Positions 1 to 9,234 of a DNA stretch of 64,000 nt are shown here, one piece after another. Position numbers and translations under genes: made by a program. Every line of letters begins with the position of its first letter. The stretch's first letter is position 1. The notes under the pieces are model-generated. The model saw nothing but the letters and a program-made list of their open reading frames with translations, searched no databases and was not told the DNA's origin. The stretch is from Candida dubliniensis CD36 (Eukaryota > Ascomycota > Pichiomycetes > Serinales > Debaryomycetaceae): contig NC_012861.1 of NCBI RefSeq assembly GCF_000026945.1, positions 1,922,001-1,986,000 of the forward strand, given 5' to 3'.

Positions 1-1
1 A

Positions 2-337
2 AACTACCGTGAGCAATGGAGATTGCTAGTCTCAAAATATGTAGACAAGTCTAATCCAGCTGATCTTTCTGAAGAACTCAAGACTGGCACAAAAGCTCAA
101 AGGCTAAGATCGGATTTAGCCGGTTACCTTAGAGAGAAGGTGTTGGAAATAAGGAATGAAATCGGTATGTTTAACCCTGAAGATAAAAGATTTAAAGACC
201 CAAATTTCTGGAAGTTGTTTACCAGCACAGAAGGATTGAGTGACCCGAGTGTCAAGTTTGTAGGTAAAAACTGGGCTATAAAGAGACTCCAATCGCACTT
301 GCCAGAATATGATCCCAGTGAAGAAGCAGAAAACTAA
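2..337 (+). CDS. 3' end of an unrecognised protein-coding gene (partial)
   Basis: An open frame enters from the left edge and stops at 335-337, leaving about 111 C-terminal residues. The frame is open from base 2, so the TTG near position 23 is an internal leucine and not a start. The visible tail is charged and helical-looking, contains no membrane segment, and ends in an acidic stretch (PSEEAEN). It includes the short motif NFWKLF and the string AIKRLQSHLPEYDPSEEAEN at the very end. I do not recognise the family from this fragment. It reads toward the next gene in the same direction. Confidence 0.7.
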   Translation, partial: NYREQWRLLVSKYVDKSNPADLSEELKTGTKAQRLRSDLAGYLREKVLEIRNEIGMFNPEDKRFKDPNFWKLFTSTEGLSDPSVKFVGKNWAIKRLQSHLPEYDPSEEAEN

Positions 338-821
338 TTCCAAAAAGGCAAACTATCTGCCTATTGTTGTAATACCACTTCATAGATAGTAAAACAAAAG
401 TTGAGAATGCCAGCACATTATAAGAAGGTTTATAGAAAGTGCTAGAAGTACTTCTGTCGTGCTTGTATTCTTCCTTGTATATACTAAATTTATTTATTTT
501 CTATTCATTTGATAATTAGAAAAGAGTTCGATCTAAGCATACACTGCTATTGTATATTCGTTTGCTCTTGTTAGATGATAGATGGTATGCGTATGCCGTG
601 GAGTTTTAAACACTGGAGCATATATAAATAATGACAATATTGTGCTTTGAGCTCTTTGTTTAACAAGCTTTCTCTGAACTATAAATTGGAAGTAATTTGG
701 TATTAAGTCAAAAACTCAAATGTGAAAAATTTGAATATTCTTTTTTTTTTTTTTTTTTATACAAACACAAATCCTATCAATTCATCTAACTTCTTCGCTT
801 TCAAAAGTCATCAACATAGAT
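338..821. other. Intergenic region between the partial gene and the PPR-like gene
   Basis: About 480 bases with no gene. It should contain the 3' end of the upstream gene and the promoter of the downstream one. A TATA-like stretch (tatataaata) lies near 620, and a long T tract lies near 740-759, of the kind that keeps nucleosomes away from yeast promoters. Nothing else is evident. Confidence 0.5.
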
Positions 822-3395
822 ATGATACCGAGACCAGTACTAATTGGACCCGTACTACGATATCGGGTCCTCCCGGTTACAAGAATGATAAGCACGAGAT
901 CAAGTCTTGGTGCTAAACACTTTTTGAAAAAGGATCTCAGGTCATCAAATAAAAACCACATTATAGAGGAACCTAAACCTTATAAGGATCCCAAGATTCA
1001 ACTTATTTACAATGAGATAGCCACGTATTTATCTGCAGACGCCGATAAAATGCCTAATAATATCAAAAGTAAGATTCTACAAAGAAAAATGATTTCATTA
1101 TTGTCATTAGATGGAGTACAGGAAAAAAGTGAAGTTATGGAAGTGTTGGAATTAGTGGTGAACAATGGACTTAAGAAACAGATCCCATTAGAAATCTCAA
1201 TATTAGTATTTAGCAAGTATTTCAATGAGATAATAGAGAGCGGTTCTACTTTTGCAAATTCAGTCGTTAAATCGTTGCTTTCAAATATAGATAAATTACC
1301 AACTGCAACGGTAATCCAATTGATTGACTACACACAAGACAAAAACGTGGCAGATTTGAGTGTCATCTTGAAAAGCTTGCAAACAAAAGTTCAATATAAC
1401 GATTTCATTGAAGAATATTTATTCCATTTGAAAGAAACTGGTAAATTCAATTTGAAGACATTCGAGGAACTAATTATGTTGAATGAAATACATGATAGTT
1501 TGATTACATATTTAGACGAATACATTCAGCTCCTTTTTGAAGATAATATTCCTGAGGTTCATTGCTACACTAATTTGGAGTATAATTTGGACAGAATTCA
1601 AATGTTGTTGAATAATTTGATTGAAAAAGTGGATTTTAAAGATATTGCCGTTGAATCTGTAATAAAATTGTTTAAATTAAACTGGGAAATCTTGTCGGCT
1701 AATAGATGCGAGGCATCGGCCAGGAATGGGGACAAAATTTTAAATTATGTGCAAGATAAAGTAGAACCGGTAAAAAGCTTCATTTTTAGACAAAATCTAG
1801 ATGACGAATCCTTGCTTGAAATAATACTATTCTCGGGTTGGAGCTATCCCAGTAAGGCTTTGGCTAAAGAAGTTTCAAATTTTGTTATTGCAGACGATGT
1901 AAAATTTTCCCCATATGTAAGGTTTCAACTGGAGATTTACTGTTTGGCTCATTCAAATTTGCCTGAACAAGAATTGTTGGGTCAAATAATCAATAAAACA
2001 CCACAAAATTTGGATACAGACCTAGTTTGTGAAAAGGTAATACAGGCATTAATGACATCGGACATACCTCCAACTGCTTCTATTCTTGACAAGATAATTT
2101 CGGGATTGGCCGTTGAGCAATCCGTCTACTCATATAAATATAGAATTGATAAAGCAATTTCAAACAATGATCACGAGCTGGCCTTGAAGTTGTACAACCG
2201 AAGCATCAGCAATGTTACACAATGGTCAGAATATACACATGATCCATCCATTGTACTCACGTTGAACAATTTAATACAATGCTTGGTCAATAATCTACCC
2301 ATGAAGGAAGCGTTTCCTTTATTTCAAAACGTTAAAGCTCAGTTACAAAAGGAAATAAATATTGATACAATAAACGCAATTGTTCCAAAAATTCTACAAG
2401 AAGATATGACAGGTGATATAATTGAATTAATGAATAGAGAGTTGCCTAAAATTCCTAAGGACCTGCCAATTAAGTTACCTATGGAACAGCCTTTTGGGTA
2501 TAAATATTATCAGTTGTTTGATACCATTCATGAGTACTGTATAACAAATACCAAAGATAAACGTATGGTGAATAACTGGTATTTGTACACACATTGTTAC
2601 AATTATTTTTTTATTCCACATGATCGGATATTACCCACAATGAAATTTTTTTGTGAAAATGAAAGATGGAACGGTGCATTGAGAATATTTAAAAAAGTCA
2701 TTGAAATGTCACAGTTACATGGTGAACACAAACACAAGCCTCCTACACGTGAAATGTACCTATATTTGATCAACGAATTTGGTGACAAATTGTACGAAGA
2801 TGGGGTGATTGAAGTTCATGAATTATTGAAAATGGACCTCAATCTAGCAAAGCAAGACAAGGAACTACAGCATAGTATTATGAATGCTTACTGCAACTTG
2901 CAAGAGGTTGGTAAAGTACGAGACCTTTTCTTGTCAATGAGCTTGGAACCTAAGGAATCGGGTGGAGTTGATGAAACAAGCGCAACGATAATGATTAAAG
3001 CATATACGTATAATGACTTGATTTATGTTAAGAAATTTTGGGATAATCTCTCAATGTTTGGATTGGTCCCAGATTATCAAATGTTCAAGCAGTACTTGAT
3101 TGCTTATTCGTATCATGGGTGCATTGAAAAATCAATTGAGATAGCAGACTCGATTCAGGATTATGAGCTAGAATTGACGAGTGACTTGCTCACCAGTATG
3201 CATAATTTCTGCTATCAAATTGAGGGTCAAGAAAAGTTGAAAACCTGGGCTCAATCAAATCATCCAGAAATTTGGCAACAAGCTGTGGAATCAGGAAAAC
3301 TAATTGACGCCTCGGGATATAAACCGAATGAAAACTTTCTTGTTGCGGGATCAAGTAGTGATCCAAAACATATATCCGAACCAATATTTAAATAG
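822..3395 (+). CDS. Mitochondrial helical-repeat (PPR-like) protein
   Basis: 857 codons. The N-terminus (about residues 1-45) is rich in Arg, Ser and hydrophobic residues with no acidic residue, a typical mitochondrial presequence. The rest is almost entirely predicted alpha-helix. The C-terminal third has repeated units of the tetratricopeptide/pentatricopeptide kind, for example around residues 690-790, where a stretch containing VRDLFLSM is followed by one containing FWDNLSMFGLVPDYQMFKQY (an X-FG-LVPD-X turn as in PPR motifs). Such proteins bind mitochondrial transcripts and control their stability or translation. Which yeast protein it matches I cannot say from the sequence. PPR proteins diverge fast, so this family call is an inference from presequence and helical pattern. 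Confidence 0.7.
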   Translation: MIPRPVLIGPVLRYRVLPVTRMISTRSSLGAKHFLKKDLRSSNKNHIIEEPKPYKDPKIQLIYNEIATYLSADADKMPNNIKSKILQRKMISLLSLDGVQEKSEVMEVLELVVNNGLKKQIPLEISILVFSKYFNEIIESGSTFANSVVKSLLSNIDKLPTATVIQLIDYTQDKNVADLSVILKSLQTKVQYNDFIEEYLFHLKETGKFNLKTFEELIMLNEIHDSLITYLDEYIQLLFEDNIPEVHCYTNLEYNLDRIQMLLNNLIEKVDFKDIAVESVIKLFKLNWEILSANRCEASARNGDKILNYVQDKVEPVKSFIFRQNLDDESLLEIILFSGWSYPSKALAKEVSNFVIADDVKFSPYVRFQLEIYCLAHSNLPEQELLGQIINKTPQNLDTDLVCEKVIQALMTSDIPPTASILDKIISGLAVEQSVYSYKYRIDKAISNNDHELALKLYNRSISNVTQWSEYTHDPSIVLTLNNLIQCLVNNLPMKEAFPLFQNVKAQLQKEINIDTINAIVPKILQEDMTGDIIELMNRELPKIPKDLPIKLPMEQPFGYKYYQLFDTIHEYCITNTKDKRMVNNWYLYTHCYNYFFIPHDRILPTMKFFCENERWNGALRIFKKVIEMSQLHGEHKHKPPTREMYLYLINEFGDKLYEDGVIEVHELLKMDLNLAKQDKELQHSIMNAYCNLQEVGKVRDLFLSMSLEPKESGGVDETSATIMIKAYTYNDLIYVKKFWDNLSMFGLVPDYQMFKQYLIAYSYHGCIEKSIEIADSIQDYELELTSDLLTSMHNFCYQIEGQEKLKTWAQSNHPEIWQQAVESGKLIDASGYKPNENFLVAGSSSDPKHISEPIFK

Positions 3396-3439
3396 ATTCT
3401 TGTATATAAGCCCATGTACTTAAACTATTAACATAGTAC

Positions 3440-5479
3440 TTATTTATTGATTCTAGTATTGTTCACCTTGGTTGCAAACCTCAAAGAGTTTATCGTTTCG
3501 TTTAAATCTTTGGTAAGCGGTGATATGTTCACAAACATCAAAGTTTTGGAATTGCCACCAATACTGTGTTTCAATAGGTATGTCAACTTGCTATTTCTAT
3601 ACGGGACATGCGACCCATCCCTGAGGTTCAATGAATGAATAACATCGCCAAGGCATGATAAGGATTTATTAATTGCTTGAGTTTCCTTGAGTCTATCTCC
3701 TTCTGCACGTGAGTTGTTTAGCCTTTCTGATCCTGCAAGATCTATCAAATTCAAAGTTCCGTAACTTGAGTCTTTGGTTAAACGATTATAACCTTGTAAG
3801 TCAATAATAAAAATTGAATGTGATCTAGATGAATGATCGTTGGATTTAGTTGCTGCTGTGCTTCGTTTCTTATTGGCTTGGTTCAATATAGTAATAGCTT
3901 GCTCTGGAGATTTGATGTCAATTGTGGAGACATTTGTGACTGTGGTTTTACCGGCAATGTCGTCGTGCTTTATTTCGTGCTTTGTGTCGGGATCGACTTT
4001 AGGGTTCAAAAGATCAACTATCGCCTCGTTATAGATTTCAATAAATTTCCCGCGCACTGTGTATGACCAGCCTTGCTCTTTCAAATCTTCTATGTCATTG
4101 AATATTTTCATTAATGACAAGGGAATCATCCCATTGATGGGGTGTGACATTGTAAATGTCTTACCAGAACCTGTTTGGCCATAAGCGAAAACACACACAT
4201 TAGTCCCATCCAAAGAACATTGAATCAACTGTGACAACTCCTCAAACACTAGATCGTTAGATTGTTCTTGTTCAAAAATCTTGTCAAACAGAAACCTATA
4301 ATTGGAAGAACTATTGTTGATACTACGAGTGATAACTAACTCTTGTTTAGATTCATCATTAATGTCCTGTGGGGCTTCATATTGAATAACATCTTCTGAA
4401 GAAGACGATACATTTCGTATACGACAGAACACTCGGATATTTCCTTTTAAGTCTTGTAGTTGAGCATGTAGCTTTCTTCTTTTGGTTTCCTGATCAACCA
4501 ACTCAGTTTTCATTCGACCAACTTCAAATTGCAATCGATGTACTTTAGACGTTCTATCTGTTGACTTTTCGAGTATCGCATTCACTGATTCCTTCGTTGT
4601 TGCCACTTTCTTCTCTAATGCCAGTATTTCCTCTTGTTTGCTTTTGTTTTTCGATGTCAATTGGTCTAATAACGATGTAAATTTGTCTAGTTTGTTGGCG
4701 GCAGTTTTAATTTCAACAGATTCCATAAACTCAATTTGTTTCGATTTAGAGTCTAGTAGACTGTTGATATTTTCAATTTCTCTTTTCATATTGTCTATAT
4801 CGTCGTTAACTTGACCAATCATCATTAATTCTTGTTTATGCTGGTCTTCTTTCAATTGGATCAATTTTCTATTCAAGTCACTTTCACAGCCCTTTGTGTC
4901 CAGTTTAATTTTCTCGATTTCTTTGTTTAGATTTGAAATCTCGACTTCATACCTGTGTTGTTTTTCTGTTAGAATCTTATCGACCTGCTTAGTTATGTCC
5001 TCTTTTAGATTATTCAATTTCTCTTGGTGGTTCAATTTTAGCTGATGATTATTTAATTCAAAATTCTTGATTAATGCATCCAATGAACTTTGCTTATAAC
5101 TGTTTAGCTCACCGATTTTTAAATTCAAATCATTTAAAATCCTCTCTAGATTTTGATAATTAGACTGAATAGTGAAATTCTCATATGTTTGTTTTTCCAA
5201 TTCATTCCTTAAAGTTGTAGCATTGATTTTCAATTGCTCTAAATCTATTTTCTTCTCATTGACTAGTTGTCTAAACCTATTTGGCTCTGAAATAGTCAAA
5301 GTGGGCACACTGTCTCTAGCTATTGGGATTTTGCTTGTAGTTTTCCTCATTTTATTACTAGCATTCACAGTATTGTCATTCAAAGGACGTCTCAAACTAT
5401 TTGATGAAGAACTTACACCTGAAAGATTTGGTGGGTGTGACACATTCAAAAACTTATGTTTAGTATTTTCGCTACTCAT
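3440..5479 (-). CDS. KAR3: Kinesin-14 motor protein, C-terminal motor
   Basis: 679 codons. Residues about 1-50 are a basic, Ser-rich tail. Residues about 70-345 form a long coiled coil rich in Lys/Glu/Gln/Leu. The motor domain starts near residue 350 with GNIRVFCRIRN, the neck-to-motor junction diagnostic of kinesin-14. Its nucleotide-binding motifs follow in order: P-loop GQTGSGKT (about 433-441), switch I SSRSHS (about 547-552) and switch II LIDLAGSE (about 575-583). A C-terminal motor marks a minus-end-directed kinesin. In yeasts, Kar3 acts with a light-chain partner in spindle assembly and nuclear fusion. It lies convergent with the PPR-like gene (stops 44 bases apart) and divergent from RRP15. 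Confidence 0.93.
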   Translation of the reverse strand: MSSENTKHKFLNVSHPPNLSGVSSSSNSLRRPLNDNTVNASNKMRKTTSKIPIARDSVPTLTISEPNRFRQLVNEKKIDLEQLKINATTLRNELEKQTYENFTIQSNYQNLERILNDLNLKIGELNSYKQSSLDALIKNFELNNHQLKLNHQEKLNNLKEDITKQVDKILTEKQHRYEVEISNLNKEIEKIKLDTKGCESDLNRKLIQLKEDQHKQELMMIGQVNDDIDNMKREIENINSLLDSKSKQIEFMESVEIKTAANKLDKFTSLLDQLTSKNKSKQEEILALEKKVATTKESVNAILEKSTDRTSKVHRLQFEVGRMKTELVDQETKRRKLHAQLQDLKGNIRVFCRIRNVSSSSEDVIQYEAPQDINDESKQELVITRSINNSSSNYRFLFDKIFEQEQSNDLVFEELSQLIQCSLDGTNVCVFAYGQTGSGKTFTMSHPINGMIPLSLMKIFNDIEDLKEQGWSYTVRGKFIEIYNEAIVDLLNPKVDPDTKHEIKHDDIAGKTTVTNVSTIDIKSPEQAITILNQANKKRSTAATKSNDHSSRSHSIFIIDLQGYNRLTKDSSYGTLNLIDLAGSERLNNSRAEGDRLKETQAINKSLSCLGDVIHSLNLRDGSHVPYRNSKLTYLLKHSIGGNSKTLMFVNISPLTKDLNETINSLRFATKVNNTRINK

Positions 5480-5695
5480 TGCTTGTGTACAGTTGACTAT
5501 TTGTTTTGGGTATTGGGATATAGTTTCAAAATTGTAGGAAAACTGTCTGGCAACTCTTTAAAAAAACTCTATTGTAAACAAAAAAAAAAAAAAAAACTCC
5601 TCAAAACAAAAACAAAAACAAAAAATACATTCACGTGACTAGCTTTGTAGATTTCATTATGTGAAAGAAGATTTGGTTTTTCTTTTAAAAAATCT

Positions 5696-5704
5696 CGATG
5701 AGAT
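5696..5704 (+). promoter_or_regulatory. PAC-like element upstream of RRP15
   Basis: CGATGAGAT matches the core of the PAC box (GCGATGAG) found in promoters of yeast ribosome-biogenesis genes. It sits about 80 bases before the RRP15 start codon, a usual position. The site is short, so the call rests on its agreement with the function of the gene. Confidence 0.5.
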
Positions 5705-5784
5705 GTGCAAGTTTTTTAGAGGCCGCCCCATTAGACAACCCACTCGTCTATAACTTGTACCATTAAATCAACTAAACAATAACA

Positions 5785-6534
5785 ATGGCTTCTGCTAGTA
5801 AGAATAAGAAACTGAATAGTAATCCTAATACTCAGAGAAAGAAGACAGTTAAAGTGGTGATAGAGCTGGAAGAGCAAGAACAATCCAATTCATCTAGTCA
5901 AGAAGCGGAAAGTGAGGATAGCAGTGCCTCTGAGTTGGAAGAAGTAGACAATGATGATTTAGACCAAGAAATAGGATCTGATGATGAAGTTAATATTGCA
6001 GATGTTTCATCATCTGAAGGCGAAGACGAAAGTGATGATGAAAATGAAGAAGACAATTTTCCTAAACTAAAGAAAAGAAAAACAAAATCTACCGAAGATG
6101 GATCTGAATCATTTGCCGATGCCTTGAACTCTATTGTCAATTCAAAACTAAAAGCATATGATAGGAAAGATCCAATTTTGGCTCGAAATAAGGTCACTTT
6201 AAAGAAATTAGAACTGGATAAATTGGAAATGAAGGCCAAAAGAGCTTTGTTACAAGAAAAGAAAGTATTACATGACAATGCCAGGATTAAAAACTTGTTG
6301 CCATCTGGTAGTGAACCGGAGAAAGTCCGTGAAGTAATTGAAAAGGAAAAGGCATTGAAAAAAGTTGCTCAACGTGGTGTTGTCAAATTGTTTAATGCAG
6401 TGTTATCCACGCAAATCAAAACTAATCAAGAAGTCAGTAAGGAGAAATTGGGACAAACCAAAAAGGAAGAAATAATGAATGAAGTGTCTAAAAACAAATT
6501 TTTGGATCTAATTGCAGCTGCAGGTAATGAATAG
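5785..6534 (+). CDS. RRP15: Ribosomal RNA-processing protein RRP15
   Basis: 249 codons. The first ~110 residues are a disordered acidic and serine-rich region with a basic patch (KLKKRKTKS) at about 93-101. The C-terminal half (about 115-245) carries the conserved Rrp15 helical domain, beginning FADALNSIV and including AYDRKDPILARNK and QRGVVKLFNAV. Rrp15 is a nucleolar component of pre-60S particles, needed for maturation of the large-subunit rRNA. Length matches the yeast protein (about 250). It is transcribed divergently from KAR3 with about 300 bases between starts and has a PAC-like site in its promoter, consistent with ribosome-biogenesis co-regulation. Confidence 0.88.
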   Translation: MASASKNKKLNSNPNTQRKKTVKVVIELEEQEQSNSSSQEAESEDSSASELEEVDNDDLDQEIGSDDEVNIADVSSSEGEDESDDENEEDNFPKLKKRKTKSTEDGSESFADALNSIVNSKLKAYDRKDPILARNKVTLKKLELDKLEMKAKRALLQEKKVLHDNARIKNLLPSGSEPEKVREVIEKEKALKKVAQRGVVKLFNAVLSTQIKTNQEVSKEKLGQTKKEEIMNEVSKNKFLDLIAAAGNE

Positions 6535-6891
6535 TATAGATTATTGATTTGTTGTATAGATATTATAGGAATCCAGCAAACTAAACGTTACAAGATTGTT
6601 TTTTTCTAGGACTGTCTAAAAATCACAGACACTTTTAGACGCAAAATGCCATTGTCATGGCCCTACTTCAACAAATTATGATGAATCTTTTGAACCGTAG
6701 TAAATTTTCTATTTTCCTGTATATAAACTATCAACAAATTATTTTCTGAAATTCTGACCAAACTTCAACCACTGGGCGAACAACGAGGTAACAAAAAAAA
6801 AAAAAAAACTCTCTTAGTTAACTGCTATTAAGCAAACACCAACGCCATACACATCATTAGTATAGTTGTATATGGAATACTAGAGGCAGCA
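6535..6891. other. Intergenic region RRP15 to VOA1-like gene
   Basis: About 360 bases. A TATA-like sequence (tatataaact) lies near 6720 and an A tract at about 6793-6807. A 22-base segment at 6857-6878 recurs with 20 of 22 bases the same at 9849-9870 (see findings). No gene is seen. Confidence 0.5.
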
Positions 6892-7755
6892 ATGGTTTTA
6901 TTGTCTAATTTTTTAGTGTGTTTGGGATTAGTAGTTCCATCCGCCTTTGCATTTTCTGATACTGCACCAATTATCATTCATTCTAACAACCAGGATGCCC
7001 TTGAAAGCAACCATAAATATATCACTAAATTCGATGATATTAAATCAAAAGTCAATGACATTATTAATAAAAGTTGCCGTACTAAAAACAGCAAGACGTT
7101 TATTTATCAAATCGAAGATTTAAATATTGAATCTCAGTATTCTTGGTTGGTAAACAAGGGGGGCTATCCAAATGTATTATATCATGAAAAAAGCGAAGTC
7201 AGTTACGATTTTGATGGTAAATGTGAGGACGAAGAACTTGGTACTGTTCAATATAGTGTTTTAAAAACTGGCTCATTGAAAGAGATATACGAAAATCATA
7301 AAGAAAACAAGAATGAAATGTTTATTATTCAAGTATTGCCTAAATTCACCAGTGGTCATTCGTTAAAGGCTATTAAGGAAAAAGTGTACAACTTATACAA
7401 TGATGAAGATATTGTTATTAGTGGCAAAAGAGATAAACAAAGTGACGATGAAAATGATGCCGAAATCGAACAAGAAATTGAGCATGATTTTGAAGTTGCT
7501 GAATCCTTAGCTTCAGAAGAATCAGAACCAGTCAATATTTTTGATACAGATAAACAAAATAAAAATGGTACAGTAGTTAAACATGACAATTTGTTTACAA
7601 AATATCAATTTTTCACATCGGGTATTTGGTCGGGAATCATTATTTCAGGATTCTTATTGGTTATTTTGTACAATGCTTTAAGCTGGCTTTCTAGCTTAGA
7701 AATCACGTATGCCTCGTTTGAGAAACAAATTGATTTTGATAAAAAAAATGAATAA
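6892..7755 (+). CDS. VOA1: ER membrane protein, V-ATPase V0 assembly factor VOA1-like
   Basis: 287 codons. A hydrophobic signal peptide covers residues 1-20 (cleavage near AFAFS). A lumenal region follows with an acidic stretch at about 180-220. One transmembrane helix lies at about 243-262 (IIISGFLLVILYNALSW), followed by the conserved juxtamembrane motif SLEITYASFEK and a short basic tail ending in KKNE. That topology and the ALSWLSSLEITYASFE motif are shared by yeast Voa1 and the related Big1 proteins. The short length and the KK-containing C-terminus favour Voa1, which acts in the ER with Vma21 during assembly of the V0 sector. Big1 (beta-1,6-glucan synthesis) is the alternative. Confidence 0.65.
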   Translation: MVLLSNFLVCLGLVVPSAFAFSDTAPIIIHSNNQDALESNHKYITKFDDIKSKVNDIINKSCRTKNSKTFIYQIEDLNIESQYSWLVNKGGYPNVLYHEKSEVSYDFDGKCEDEELGTVQYSVLKTGSLKEIYENHKENKNEMFIIQVLPKFTSGHSLKAIKEKVYNLYNDEDIVISGKRDKQSDDENDAEIEQEIEHDFEVAESLASEESEPVNIFDTDKQNKNGTVVKHDNLFTKYQFFTSGIWSGIIISGFLLVILYNALSWLSSLEITYASFEKQIDFDKKNE

Positions 7756-7887
7756 AGAAAAAGGGAGTTACTTTTAGTTTCTGGATTTGAATTGTTCTTC
7801 TATTCACCTCTATAGACAGAAGGAAGAATGTATACTAATCAACCATTTGGAACAAGAAAAGTATACGCTTCCTGGTTTTGTTTTTTT

Positions 7888-9234
7888 TTAATATACGTAA
7901 GGAATTATTTTATAAGGAACTAGTTTTTCGTATTTTTGCCAGTCTTCGCCGTATTTTGCTCTGCATTTCATTTCATCTCTAATTTGACGATGGATCAACA
8001 AGGAAGCAAAGTAAATGACGTAAAAGTAAGTCAAGGGAGTTTGGAAACCAGTAGGCAAACACCAAGATAGTCCAATCAACCAATCGCCCAAATAATTAAT
8101 GTGTTGAGATAATCCCCACCAGCCTTCCACCAACAATTTTGAGCCAGTTTTGGTTTGGATGCTTTTCAAATGTGGCAATTTACCTTGTCTAAAGTCTGAT
8201 TTTTGTTTATTTGCTGAACGGAAAATGTAAAATCCTAATGCTTGTAATCCAATGATTAACAAACTTAACGTCCATCCTAGATTGATTTCATTACCTTTTA
8301 TGCTCAAATATCTTGCCTGTAAAGAATAAGTCCATGGAACCCAAGCCAAGTCACCAAAACTCAACATGAAACCAAATCCGTCGGTGGTGATATCAATCAT
8401 TGTCAAACAACCTTCTTCGTTCAACACCCCATCGAAGATGTAAAATGCTTGAAGTAAATTCACAACAACCATTGAATCTGTTACATAGCCCAAATTATGG
8501 TACTGATAATGCAAACAGCTCAAATTTATCAACAACCATAATAACATTCCAGGACGTAACTCACAAAACAACTTTATATCCCAACTACCTATCCTTGGGT
8601 TCAATTCACGACCAATGAACCAATCATAAAATGCATTGCCGGTATTGCCATTGATACTCAAAATTCTTTCTCTTGTACCAATTCCATTTGGCTTAGCTAA
8701 CGGGATAAACGAAATTATATATACAAACACGGCTAACATAAAAGAAAACAAAAAGCAAATAATGATCAATTGTAATTGGTTGTCATAAATAAATTGCAAT
8801 TCAGGCAAGTAATATTCAGAAGTGCTGTCTTTGTTCAGTTGGAATAACCGAGCCAATAGCAAAACAATTAATAAAGAGCTCATGCTTAAGCCATTGATTT
8901 TATAATTTAAAACAGTGCCATCTCTTAACTTCACCCCATCTAATGACTTGCCTGGCAACAAATAATCCAAAATGACCAAAATAAAAAACCAAGCTAAATA
9001 TGCCAACCAACAAGTTTTATTGAACACTAGCTGCCATAATTCATCCTGAGTAGTTGGCAATTGATTTGTTATTTTGGAGAAATCGACACTAATTCCTTGA
9101 ATGGAATATGTTTGGTTGCACAATAAATAAAACAATACAATGAGTGAAGGCAATCCAATTGTTATACCTAATGCCCCAGAAATACCATTGAACTCTTTAT
9201 GAGTTGTGACTGGATTCAATTTTGATGATTTCAT
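7888..9234 (-). CDS. ERG24: Sterol C-14 reductase
   Basis: 448 codons. It is a polytopic ER membrane protein with roughly eight or nine hydrophobic segments. It has the sterol-reductase (ERG4/ERG24) signatures: WFIGRELNPRIGSWDIK (about 205-221), the LLVEGWWGLSQHINYLGDW block (about 368-386) and the C-terminal RDEMKCRAKYGEDWQKYEKL. It reduces the C-14 double bond left by lanosterol 14-demethylase in ergosterol synthesis, using NADPH, and is a morpholine-antifungal target. Length matches the Candida enzyme. It ends in PYVY, typical of the family. It is convergent with the VOA1-like gene. A sterol-response sequence (TCGTATA) lies 131 bases upstream, consistent with control by Upc2. Confidence 0.95.
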   Translation of the reverse strand: MKSSKLNPVTTHKEFNGISGALGITIGLPSLIVLFYLLCNQTYSIQGISVDFSKITNQLPTTQDELWQLVFNKTCWLAYLAWFFILVILDYLLPGKSLDGVKLRDGTVLNYKINGLSMSSLLIVLLLARLFQLNKDSTSEYYLPELQFIYDNQLQLIIICFLFSFMLAVFVYIISFIPLAKPNGIGTRERILSINGNTGNAFYDWFIGRELNPRIGSWDIKLFCELRPGMLLWLLINLSCLHYQYHNLGYVTDSMVVVNLLQAFYIFDGVLNEEGCLTMIDITTDGFGFMLSFGDLAWVPWTYSLQARYLSIKGNEINLGWTLSLLIIGLQALGFYIFRSANKQKSDFRQGKLPHLKSIQTKTGSKLLVEGWWGLSQHINYLGDWLIGLSWCLPTGFQTPLTYFYVIYFASLLIHRQIRDEMKCRAKYGEDWQKYEKLVPYKIIPYVY

